From positions 1 through 64,000 of the forward strand of contig FTLJ01000437.1 in NCBI GenBank assembly GCA_900155495.1: DNA of 64,000 bases, in the 5' to 3' direction. Every line of letters starts with the position of its first letter. Within the stretch, counting starts at the first letter, position 1. A program made the translations under genes and the position numbers. Origin of the DNA: Porogramme epimiltina (taxonomy: Eukaryota; Basidiomycota; Agaricomycetes; Polyporales; Polyporaceae). This document shows, piece after piece, positions 36,538 to 46,416 of the stretch. Under the pieces are notes generated by a model that did not search any database, had not been told where the DNA came from, and saw nothing but the letters and a program-made list of their open reading frames with translations.

Positions 36538-38343
36538 ATGGTCCTGGAAGCGCTCAGTACCAAGGCCCAACGGTCGTTCTTTGGGATCGGTGCGTTTATG
36601 CGTATACTGCTTTGCATTATTTTGGCTAATCAAGAATTTCCAGTGGCCTTCCGTGAGTACCCTTGCCTGTAGATAGCCGTGCGGCTGGGTTTCTAAACGC
36701 TGTTACATCTAGAGGCGATTGTCGTCATCGTCATGGTCGCGATTACTTTCTCCAAGGTGGATGCGAGCGTAGACTTGACAGACTCCCAGTACAAAGTGCG
36801 TCCCTCGTCATGTTGAGCCCTTTGGCTTCAATTGAGCCCGCAAATTCACGCTTCGACCCCAGACCATCCCATGTTACCTCGCCCTTTTCATCCTAGCCGA
36901 GTGAGTGTCCGTCTTCCTATCAGTTCGCGCGCCTCGCCGACCTCCAAACAGGATTTTCGAGTGCTTCATGGCCTTTGACGCGCTCCGGCTACGCAACGTT
37001 ATCCAGCTCGTCGGCATCCTGCGTGCGTACCCGCCCCCTTGCGCAGTCGCGCAGAGTCCGCTAACGCGTGGGCGCACACTACAGTATTCCACGCAGCCCT
37101 CATCGTCATGTCCTCCCTGCAAGTACACGAGACGCGTTCAGCAGTGGTGACCAACCCGACCGCGAACTGGACCGTGGACTATATACATGGGGGTGGGGCC
37201 GGTACGCTCTACCAGTCCGTTCTCCCGTTCCTCATCGTCGTGCCTGTCGTCATCGGCATCTCCTGGCTGGCGATGATGTGGTTCGTGCGGGAGCTGTACT
37301 ATGAGTTTGGGTGCGTGCAAGCAAGGACCCTCTTTTCTGCACAGCAGCATGCTCACGCCATACGCAGTTGGGCCATTTTCCACATCGTCGGCGCGAACCC
37401 TGCTGCCAAGAGTGAGTGCGCAGCGCGCTGCATTCCCTGCGCCGTGAAGGCTAATCTTTCCGTTCAGCGATGTATCAGTACTACCAGATCATCATCTGTC
37501 TTCTCAAATTTGATTTCTTCGCGTTTGTTGGTGTTACTATGCAGGTACGTGCTGCCCTCAGACGTTTACTCGCGGCGTGACCCTAATGTCCCACCGACGC
37601 TCTAGCTCTTGATTGTTGTTCTTTCAACAAACACTGCGGAGTTCGGCTTGACAATTGCGGCCATTCCTATCGTGCTTGTCCTGCTCATCGGTGCGGGTAT
37701 GGCGGTACAACGTGAAATCAAATGGTATGTTCCGGATGTGACCGGACACGCATTACGAATTCTGATCACTTCGTAGGCTCATGACCATTTCACTCATCCT
37801 CATGTTGGCTGCGGAGAGCTACTGTGAGTTCATTCCGTGCCCTTGTTCCGCATGACCGTCTAACGAGCTCTTCGCATTACAGTCAGTGAGTCAAAAACTC
37901 TTCGGGAGAACTAAGCCGATGCTGATGTGCAATAGTCTACAAGCTCGTTCGCTTCTACCAGCCTAGCTCTGAGGCTCAGTATGCCACCGTACGAGCAACA
38001 CTCACAACATTCAGTATGCATATTTCACAGTACACTATCACACCATTGTCGAGCTGATGACCCTCCCCAGCGATCATCGCGTTCTTGCTTCTCTTCGCAA
38101 CGTTCTTGATGGGCCTCCGTTGTTTCGCAGATTTCGACAAAGGTCTCCTGAAGAGCAAACTCCATGGTCAGTCCTACAGGCCAGTGAACTCCGCTTATAG
38201 CCAGGGCTTATTCGGTGATTGCACGTCCCTTAGAAACCTCCCAGCGCCCATACTCATCGGCGCCCGGCGTCACAGGTGGAAAGAAGGAGGACGGAACGTA
38301 CAGCGCAGGGCAGCCCCTCGGCCCGCGGGTATCAATAGAGTGA
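36538..38343 (+). CDS. UPF0658 family Golgi-type multi-pass membrane protein
   Basis: Polytopic membrane protein like S. pombe UPF0658 members reported in the Golgi; molecular function unknown. Fourteen exons: 36538-36589, 36644-36652 (9 bases), 36713-36795, 36863-36900, 36952-37022, 37085-37310, 37368-37411, 37468-37544, 37606-37724, 37777-37823, 37883-37885 (3 bases), 37936-38013, 38071-38166 and 38234-38343; 350 residues. About eight hydrophobic segments are visible, among them AIVVIVMVAITF, VLPFLIVVPVVIGISWLAMM, LIVVLSTNT and TIIAFLLLFATFLMGL. Conserved soluble motifs are AEIFECFMAFDALRLRN and IYKLVRFYQP. The tail is short and hydrophilic and ends RVSIE. The 3-base exon is bounded by perfect AG and GTGAGT signals; skipping it leaves the frame intact, so both forms are possible. 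The last acceptor (CTTAG at 38233) is the best of several. Confidence 0.85.
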
Positions 38344-38692
38344 GCGGTGCACACCGCTCCGTCTCTGGGTCCCCTCCGTTCGTTACGCCCCTCACGCTCA
38401 CGCCCCCTGTCACGATTCTCGCTCTCGTCACGGCCGCTCTGTCCGCCCATGCCGCTGCTGTCGCGCACACCCTTTTCTTTCGCAGAGTAGACAACGGACT
38501 CCTGGGGACGGCGTCGGTGGTGCGGTGTTGTCGCTTTGTCGTTCGCAGCTTGCTTTTATCGTTACGTATTTATGTGCTAATCGCCCCTGTACCATGTTCT
38601 CTATCGCCGTCACAGACTAAGTATGGACGCGCCGTCGACTTGAACACCAGAACAACTCCGCTCCTTCGTTCGCCCATAACCCAGCCCGATAT
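38344..38692. other. Convergent intergenic region
   Basis: 3' flanks of the UPF0658 gene (+) and the secreted GPI-type protein (-). Nothing further was recognised. Confidence 0.5.
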
Positions 38693-39839
38693 TTACAGCA
38701 CGTGCGCGAGAAGAACGCCGAAAGCAAGAGCATAGAATGGGAATGGGAAACCCGTGAACTGGGCCACGGCCACCGCGCCGCTGCTGCCCGTCGCGCCCGG
38801 GAGGGGCTCGGTCGCGACGGACGTCCCAATGAGCCACGGCGTTTGCGGCGGCGGCGAGGACGCCTGCGGGGCGGTCTGAAGCGCGTTCGTGCCGTTAGTA
38901 CAGGCGTCGGTCGGGTGGTCGTTCTGTACCGTCACGCTGTCAACGCGTGCCGCAGCGCGCGGAGGCAATAGTCGCGGTCGTCAGCGCATGCGCGGACAGC
39001 ACCCGGTGGGCCCAGCTCGGAGAGGGCCGCGGGGGCGCCGGGCGGGTTGCTCGAGCACTCACGGGTAGGCGGTGATGGAGAAGTACGGCGTGTCGTTGAT
39101 GTGCGAGCCCTCGTAGAACGTGAGCTGTGCGGCGCGGGGACAGTCGGGGTCGTCGGGCAGCGGGAGGGCAGGGCATATAGCGGTCCGTGCACCGAAGTCA
39201 GCAACCTGAACGTGGCTGTGAGGAGACGGCGCGTGGTGGGACGCACGTTATAGGTGCCGGCAGGGACGCAAGTTGAGACGTTGTAGTCGAAATGCTTGAC
39301 GGTGCTCCCCTGCTCGCGGGTGAGCAGGTCCGGCCCGGCGGAGACGGTGAGGTTGAGCTGGCCGGGGTACGAGACAAGATAGACCTCGAGGCTGTCGAAC
39401 CGCGTGGCCTCGCCCGAGCCGGGAACTGAGGCCTTTTGGTCGAGGTGGCCGTCTCCGGATATCTGTATAGGCGGGCGAGGATGGTAGTCGCAGGCATTAG
39501 CGCGGCTGGGGACCGCCACGTCCGCAGACACTTTGAAGATAATATATCGTACGTCTATGGCAATTTGGGTGACAGATCCAGCGTGCATGGGGCTGCGAAT
39601 ACGATGAGTTCAGGTGGCTGTGAACAACAAAAGATTGTGGACCTGTTTGGAGCGGGTGCATCGACGATAGCAAGCCCATTGGTGAAGATTTGGCCGCCTA
39701 CGAGCGTTTGGGTATAGACACGCGCGGGAGCAGCCACCAAGACGGTGGCCAAAATGGAAGAAACATCAGCAAGAAGGTCAAAACGTTCTGGCGATTTTGG
39801 GCCTTCCCAATCAGGCATGTGGATCGCAAGCGCCCGCAA
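38693..39839 (-). CDS. Secreted GPI-type protein of unknown function
   Basis: Five exons (39839-39643, 39592-39553, 39462-39247, 39124-39063, 38936-38693), 252 residues, probably secreted and anchored in the cell surface. The N-terminus is long for a signal peptide: a hydrophobic stretch ILATVLVAAPARVYTQT follows about 26 residues, so the true start may be the Met at 39818 or an unseen upstream exon. The mature part begins LVGGQIFTNGLAIVDAPAPN. It continues with SLEVYLVSYPGQLNLTVSAG and TFYEGSHINDTPYFSITAYP, a beta-rich pattern seen in secreted proteins of mushroom-forming fungi with no known role. A Thr/Pro/Ser-rich linker leads to the hydrophobic tail FPFPFYALAFGVLLAHVL, fitting a GPI signal. 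Several N-glycosylation sequons (NLT, NVS, NGT) occur. No enzyme motif was found. Confidence 0.75.
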
Positions 39840-39878
39840 GGGGTCCCAACGAACACGTGACAGTGGGAAGCATTCTCA

Positions 39879-40000
39879 CCGATTGCGATGAGGCCAAAAG
39901 ATTGGGACCGATTGCAATGCTTGTAGGGTCATTGTCACCGATTGTGAGGGGTTGCAGCCCCATACAATGTTGGCAGCATATTACAACTAGTTGCAATGTC
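39879..40000. repeat. Degenerate ATTGCAATG-like motif array, left copy
   Basis: Short related words recur: CCGATTGCGATG, CCGATTGCAATG, CCGATTGTGAGG, ACAATGTTGG and AGTTGCAATGT. The same words occur in a second array at 41531-41670, on the other side of the pseudogene. The origin (mobile-element end or decayed minisatellite) is not clear. Confidence 0.5.
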
Positions 40001-40136
40001 CACACCCTACCACGGCGTAGCTTTACCAAAGCACTTCCCGTTCGCCCGTACCATACTGCCCTGCGTCTCCCGTGTCCAGACTATCCACCCACCATTTCCC
40101 GCTAACTCCTATACATCAAGTGCATAGACGCCAGCT

Positions 40137-40196
40137 AGTCCAAAAGCGCCCAAACAAGGACGCCAGCTGGCGCCCATGTTTGGGCGCTTTTGGACT
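40137..40196. repeat. 60-base near-perfect palindrome
   Basis: The left arm 40137-40156 is the exact reverse complement of 40177-40196 (20 of 20 pairs). The inner ten-base halves meeting at 40166/40167 pair at 8 of 10 positions, so 28 of 30 pairs form a hairpin almost without a loop. The ten bases GACGCCAGCT at the apex (40159-40168) are also found just outside the left arm (40127-40136). Confidence 0.9.
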
Positions 40197-40515
40197 TGTC
40201 TTCCGACTCCTTCCATAAGTCTCCACGCTGCTCTCCTCTTACTCAGGTCTTTCTTTGAGCTTCGCCTATCGTTGGTGCAGTGGTCTGGGAGACACTGCTG
40301 AAAGGTATTGGAACTAAGGTATGTGTCTGCTTCCCTCTCCTGCTGCCTTCCTGATACACGCTCCGGTTTCCACCCAATTCGACCAAGGGGTGTTATAGAT
40401 GGAGGATGGAGCAGCGCCTGCGGAAGACCGCGATCAAGTCCCAGGGCACGATGTTCGCGGCGTGTACGTGAGCGCCCCTTCGCGCAGTTTGCATCGCGCT
40501 GACGTCCTTCTGCAG

Positions 40516-41417
40516 ATGACTCGGGGTCTGTCGTCGGCTCGCATGAGTGGGAGGACGGCGTACTCGAGGAGACCAGGGGTGATTTCCTCCATTGTCATGT
40601 GCGTGCGCGTTCGCTGTCCAAGCTTCCCCGCAACGCACGGCCGTAACGTAGTTTGCCCCCGCAGCACGGGACGCTTCGACGGATCCTCGCCGAATTGGCC
40701 AAGGAGCACGGTGCGCGGTGACGCTCAAGTCGGGCGAGACGCTCGCGGCGGACGTCCTCATCGGCGCAGATGGGCTCATGCTCGAGGGGTTCTGGTCTCA
40801 GCCGGCGGTCATGGAGGCAATCGAGCAGGAGGACACCCACGTCCCGACCGGGTTGCAGCTTTTCAAGTGCGTGCATGAGTTTCTTCTTTTATCTGGAGAC
40901 CGGCGTTGACGGGGGGCGGGGCGTGCAGCGCGATCGTGCCCGAGAGCGCGATGACGAGGCCGCAGGACAAGAAACTGATGGCGGAGCTGCGATCGCATGT
41001 GCGTTATCCCTCCAGCGTTCTCTATTGTCACGTACGCTGACGTTGATCCACCAGGCCCGAAGGTGTTCATGTGGATAGGGCAGGACTACGGTGCGATGGC
41101 GTACCCCATTGTAAGTCCTCCTCTTTGCCGCTCGGAATGTGTAGAGACCCATCCCGCAGAAGGTGCCCGATGACAGAGAGGAGGACATGTTCACGCTGCT
41201 CGTGTACATGCCCCGGCGCGACACGGTGAGTGGTGCATTCCGTGTGCCCAACAAGGACCTCGTCAAGGCGCTAAAGAACGCGGATCCTAGGTACGAAGTC
41301 TCTGTGTGTGCAGGTGGTGTATGCAGCTGACAGGGGGATAGGTTGAAGGAGCTCGCGATCCACACGTTGCACATTATGTGCGTGCCGATGGTGGAGAGGC
41401 CGTCGCTAGGGTATTAG
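40516..41417 (+). pseudogene. Decayed FAD-dependent monooxygenase fragment
   Basis: Pieces of a salicylate-hydroxylase-like flavoprotein can be read in order: HEWEDGVLEETRGDF, TLRRILAELAKEHG, VTLKSGETLAADVLIGADG, IVPESAMTRPQDKKLMAEL, KVFMWIGQDYGAMAYPI, REEDMFTLLVYMPRRDT. Several pieces are still separated by intron-like GT...AG stretches. The N-terminal GxGxxG FAD-binding part is absent. A frameshift lies near 40711-40716, where KEHG and VTLKSG fall in different frames with no room for an intron. After GADG the usual RSxxR segment is replaced, and the gene stops at 41415-41417 before the conserved GDAAHP motif. It lies in a repeat-rich island. A functional short protein cannot be excluded but seems unlikely. 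Confidence 0.6.
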
Positions 41418-42109
41418 CGGTACTAGTAGTTACATGTGTAGGCATAGTATACAATATATTTGTTTAACGAGCCCAATTCGAGTGAATACCTGGTTTGATC
41501 CGCCCCAAACCCCGACTATTTCTGAGGGTAACGATTGCAAGCAGTTCCATGGGCTGGAATTGATTGCAATGGGTCACAATCGGTCGCAATGTTTTCCAAC
41601 GATTGGAATCCATTCTGGGCGTTTGCAATGAGCGCCCATTATTGGCACCGGTTTTGGCTGTTCGCAATGGTAAACTAATCGTTCCAACATTGACCCAAAC
41701 ATTTGTACGATCCCAACACATTTTCACCTATCCCAATGGGTGCAAATATTTATGCACATTTGCTGATGAATGAGTGTGAAGTGCATCTGCGGATCAGCGC
41801 ACGGAGAGTTGAAAAGGGTATGGTTGGGGGAGAAGAACAAAGTGAGGAGGAACCCGTGTACGCGCCCACCGAAGCCATTTTCAAGCAGACCGCGACCGAG
41901 CGTTCAGCGCGTGTGGCTGGCCAGGATATTGGTCGTCGATGATCATGGAGACACTGGGAACGCCTCAAACCGCCAGGCACGTCCGGAGCGCCCATCTTCC
42001 CCGGACCATCCTCGGACGTCACTTTCCTCAGTCACGTCACCGCGTTTGGGCGTCTGAACGACGCGTCTTCGCCACTCCCACTCCCACCACTGCCTCAGCC
42101 ACACCAGCC
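41418..42109. other. Repeat-bearing intergenic region upstream of the DNAJC9-like gene
   Basis: Holds the right ATTGCAATG-like array. The last 150 bases are the GC-richer promoter and leader of the gene starting at 42110. Confidence 0.5.
41531..41670. repeat. Degenerate ATTGCAATG-like motif array, right copy
   Basis: Words related to those at 39879-40000: ACGATTGCAAG, TGATTGCAATGG, GGTCGCAATG, ACGATTGGAATCC, GTTTGCAATGAG and GTTCGCAATGG. A small inverted repeat (TGGGCG ... CGCCCA) sits near 41617-41640. The array is AT-richer than the surrounding genes. Confidence 0.5.
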
Positions 42110-43247
42110 ATGGATGACCGCGACGACCCCATCTCCCAGTTCTTCCCTGACGCTGAAGACGTCGACCTCTATGAGGTTCTCGGTGTCAAGTCAGACTCCA
42201 AGCCAGAGGAAATCAAGAAGGCCTATCGTAAGCTCGCCTTGAAGCACCACCCAGACAAGCACTCCACGGCAGACGAGAGCGCGAAGGCGGACGCGTCGCT
42301 CAAGTTCCAACAGATAGGTTTCGCGTATGCGGTACTCTCCGATGAGAAGCGCCGCGGACGCTACGACCTGACAGGCAAGACGGACGAAGGCCTGGACTTT
42401 GGTCCAGGTGAGGACGGATGGGACGCGTACTTCGAAGAGCTCTTCGACCGTGTCACAAAGGGCAAATTAGACGACATGAAGAAGGAGTACCAAGGTGCGT
42501 AGCCGTGGGCCTCTCACTCCCTTATGAGCCCTGACAATGCGTCCAGGCTCCTCTGAGGAGGTGGCGGATTTGAAGAATGCCTATATTGAGACCAATGGCT
42601 CCATTGAAGATATTATGACCCATATTCCCCATTCTACCCATGACGACGAAGCTCGCTTCATTGTCACCATTTCGGCTCTCATCAAGAAGGGTGAACTGTC
42701 CCTGCTTCCAGAGTGGGAGTCGAGCACAAAGGACGAGAAGGCCAAGCTCGTACGGAAGAAGCAGGCAGACAAGGAGGCCGGGGAGGCCGAGGAGCTGGCG
42801 AAGGAGCTGGGGGTATGGGACGAATTCTACGGCAGCGGGAAGGCTGGCGCGCGGAAGGGCAAGGGCAAAGGGAAAGCCAAACAGACTGCCGACGCCGAAG
42901 AGGACACATCCGCACTCCAGGCGTTGATCCTCAAGAAGCGGAAGAACATGGACAGCTTCTTTGACGGCCTCGCTGCCAAGTACGCGGAGCCGGAAGGAGG
43001 CAAGAAGGGAGGCAAGAAGGGCAAGAAGCGGAGCCAGGCAGCCGAGGACGACAACGAAGAGGTTTTGGGGGCGTCACCAAAGAAGAGGTCGAGGAAAGAG
43101 GCCCCCTCACCACCGGATATCGACGACGCCGAGTTCGAGCGGATTCAACAACGATTAATGGAGGGCAAGGCGAAGCGCACATCGGATGGGGCTGGGCCGA
43201 AGGGGGCTGGGAGGGGACGAGGTGCAAAGGGAAAGAGAGCGAAATGA
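42110..43247 (+). CDS. DNAJC9-like J-domain co-chaperone
   Basis: J-domain protein like human DNAJC9 and its fungal counterparts, which link Hsp70 to histone handling in the nucleus. Two exons, 42110-42494 and 42547-43247, 361 residues. The J domain spans about residues 17-85 ([20 protein letters not shown], then [11 protein letters not shown] with the HPD triad). After it come [19 protein letters not shown] and, across the intron, [20 protein letters not shown] followed by [14 protein letters not shown], the conserved DNAJC9 middle region. The C-terminal half is lysine rich ([23 protein letters not shown]), fitting nuclear import or histone/nucleic-acid contact. The start is the first ATG of the frame that opens the J domain. 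The histone role is by family. Confidence 0.92.
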
Positions 43248-43470
43248 CGTTGAATGTTTTTCCCCGCTCGTGGTTCTTGGTGTCGTATGTTGTAAGTTAT
43301 CATCAGCCCATTATCCGACTTTCTCAGTTACGCCTCGGATTCATTGTGCGTTTGCCTTTGACGCGGGCACGTGATCTAATCACGCGCCTGTGGCTGAGAG
43401 GTGGTCAAGGCATTTCCCTTATATTTGGGCTTAGTTCCATCTTCTCCTCACCACCAATCCCCCAAGTCTC

Positions 43471-46002
43471 ATGTCTAAGAAGAGAAAAGCCAGTGGACCC
43501 CAACCGGGCCGTCAGAATGACAGTCGCTCCCAAAGAAGACCTACAACGGGTTCGGAAGTCGGCTTGACCACCCGCAGGCGTCCGCGGGGGAAACGAGGTG
43601 GTCTGGAGCGTATGCATGACCTACCCCTCGACGTTGTGGAAGAGGTGCGTTACAACTCAACTCGCTTCATTGAAATCTCATCGAACGTTCTTGGTGCAAA
43701 GATATTCAGCTGGCTTCACCCCAAAGACCTCCTGAATCTTGCTCGTACTAACAAAGCGTTTCGTCAATTTCTCCTCACCAAGTCCTCCGCTTGCTTCTGG
43801 AGGAATGCCAGGGAGAATGTTCCTGGTCTTCTCCCTTGTCCTTCCTTTCTCAGCGAGCCCGCTTATGCGAATGTTGTGTTTTCCGTCTACTGTTCTGTGA
43901 GCAGTCTGGTTTATAGGTTGTCACAGACCTACGTCGATTCTAACTTTGCCTAACGTGGTAGGTGTGCTCCAAAAGCAACCCTCTCAGCCAGCTCGTCTTC
44001 ACATCAATTGGGGTCCGCTTCTGCACCCGTGCGTGCATGGATTCAATGTCTGTGTCTGTTGTCCGTTCGTCTCCGCTTTCACTGAGATTTTGCAGGCTTG
44101 TGGACGAGGACGAACCCAAGTATAGTCACCTTCTAGAGGAAATCAAGAATGTGTCAGATCTACTGGAGCCTCCCTTCGTACCGATGCCGGACGCCAGCTG
44201 GTACAGGCCCGAGATTGAAGCCTTCCTAAAGAAATGGAATTCTCTGCCATTCGACAAGGAAACTCGGTCGAGATTTGTGACCGAATATGCTTCCATAAAG
44301 GAAGTAAGAATTCTTGTGAGCTTCCTATCCTTTGAGTCGCACGGTTCAACGCTGCTCATTCTGCACAGTTCGATGACGACTACGACGAGTGGGCGGAGGC
44401 TCTCCGGGAGCGTCGTGCAGAGGAACGACGGGCCGTAAGGAATACGAGGATTCAAGAGCGAGTTCATAGTTATGTTTTTGTTTAAAAAATGCTGACCTGC
44501 AGTATAGCATCAAATCACGCCTGCGCAATGAGGGCTATGGTGGGGACTTGAAACACCTTGACCAGCAAGTAAGGAAGAAAAGGTTGTCGAATCAGCTTTT
44601 TGCGAAGAAAGCCGCGCCTCTAACGGACCGAGGTGAATACTTGAAACAAGATCTCGGACGTGTTTTCTCATCTTCATGTAGCCTGGGCAACGATCCGCAA
44701 CGACGTGATCCGCTGGGTAGAGACCAAACGGGACGAACGGATGGCCGCAAATCGAAGGGTTACTTTATGGAAACGTTTCGATGCCTTCCGAGCTCATCTT
44801 GACGGCTGGCTCAAAAGCGGCGGTTGGCCGGATCCCGAGCTGTGGGGAGATTACCCGCCCATGGACAGCGACGCGCTCAAAATGAGCGACTATCTCTTTA
44901 TTCCCGAAATCCGCGGGATCCTCGAGGCCCCTGATGATAAGCCATTCACTCAGGCGGATTTCGATACAGCGCTGAGGCCGAAAATGGCCGACTTGGTGAT
45001 AAGATGGTATTGGGAACGCTGGGAGGAGCTAACCACCTTCTTGCGGGCCTCGTTTGGCTCCGGCTCTTCCGTCGACGACGTCGACGACCCGTTGTTATTG
45101 GCCACCTATACGTTCGACTGTGCATGCCCCAAGGCTATCTGCCATGCGCAGTTCATGGCGTTCCCCCGCGTCTTGGAGCATCGTTGTTCCTATGTTGATC
45201 TGGCCCTGGATGCGCAAATGGGACAGGCCTATGAACTCAATGTTACGAGCTACCTTGCTAGGACACAGATCAAGCCACGCTGGACAACAGACGACATCCT
45301 TGTGAACAAGCGCATCACGCCGAAGAAAGCCAGTGCTATCGTCAAGGCATGCGGACTTGACCCAGGTATCGCAACTGTCCAGGACATGTGGGAGTGCAAG
45401 AAGCGGCTGTTATGTGGGACCTGCTTCGATGAGCCGAGTCCCAGTGGTGGTTACCAGATCTTCAACTGGAAGGGCGCGGTGAGTTCATTCGCTCGGTTCA
45501 GCCTTGTCGTTACGCAGGACGTGCTCCGAGTCGCTGACTGACTACATCCCCGCCTACAAAAGCTGTTCCACGAGGACAGCAGGAAGCATTTCGAAGAGGA
45601 TCAGCCCTGCCGTTGGGGCGTCGTGCCTGAAGACCTCGCGGAGAAAGTGAGGAAGCTAGAGGACGGCCTCATTGACATCGCCAGCGCGTTCCGCCGGTTT
45701 GTGTGGGTATACCACTGCCCTGAATGCAACGACGCATTCAAGCAGCAGCGCAAGGACCTATTCGTCAAACATATGGAAGTCCGGTAAGCACTAACGATCA
45801 AAATATCACCGACAACTCTTTTTCTATGTCTCACCCCGGCGATAGTCACCAATTGAAGCATGCAGAGGCAGTCGCTGCTGCTGATTCAGCCAGCCTGACA
45901 CAGGAATTGGCGCCCACCGTTGTCCCATACGGCATTCATTGGTATCCAGACTATCAGAAGCGGGACAGGGGTACCGACGTCGGAGTGCAATATGGGGAGT
46001 GA
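43471..46002 (+). CDS. F-box protein (divergent Agaricomycete family)
   Basis: Likely substrate receptor of an SCF ubiquitin ligase, member of a large, fast-diverging family in mushroom-forming fungi. Nine exons: 43471-43644, 43702-43896, 43962-44047, 44096-44303, 44369-44461, 44503-44632, 44682-45478, 45563-45783 and 45846-46002; 686 residues. A basic N-terminus precedes the F-box (MHDLPLDVVEE, joined to IFSWLHPKDLLNLARTNKAF). After it comes SEPAYANVVFSVYC, the position where this family has a cysteine-rich element. The middle is a charged helical region, then PLTDRAWATIRNDVIRW. Near the C-terminus is a zinc-finger-like region (CKKRLLCGTCFDE ... YHCPECNDAFKQQRKDLFVK). The intron 44048-44095 has a poor GTCTGT donor and was chosen because only that phase continues. 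The substrate is unknown. Confidence 0.8.
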
Positions 46003-46416
46003 CCTGGGAGCAATCTGACCGCGATGCGCACGAATGGCATGCCTGTTCGCGTGCCTGGACATCACGACGAAGCTCGAGGTTGTCTGTTTTGATCTTTCAC
46101 AAGTTTGTTGTACCGTGTACCGATAGTTTATGTATTACGCCGCATTCTCATGTACTATTCAATCAATCCGTGTCTGATGGACTCTGGTGTGCACTTGCCA
46201 GCAGACTTGATAGCCTACGCTCAGCAACGTTACCGTCCCCTAGTGGAATGTGAGTTTACTCTTCTATGGAGAAGGTTTCAGCATAGTAATGTTTGCTAGA
46301 TGGATTGTTAGATCGAAATGGCCGAAGTACAACTTTCCATAGTCCACTAACGCAGTGTAGAAACCGCATAAACCAAGGTTCCGAATTGTTCATCCAGCAG
46401 ACATTGCACAAATAAT
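46003..46416. other. Convergent intergenic region
   Basis: 3' flanks of the F-box gene (+) and the FHIP-family gene (-). AT-rich, no supported feature. Confidence 0.5.

Larger units (their letters stand above)
39840..40515. other. Repeat-bearing intergenic region
   Basis: Contains the ATTGCAATG-like array and the 60-base palindrome listed separately. Base composition is lower in GC than the gene regions around it. No exon-like frame was found. Confidence 0.5.

Noticed and set aside
39840..42109. CRISPR-like array
   Set aside because: The repeated words are short, degenerate and irregularly spaced, and the genome is eukaryotic.
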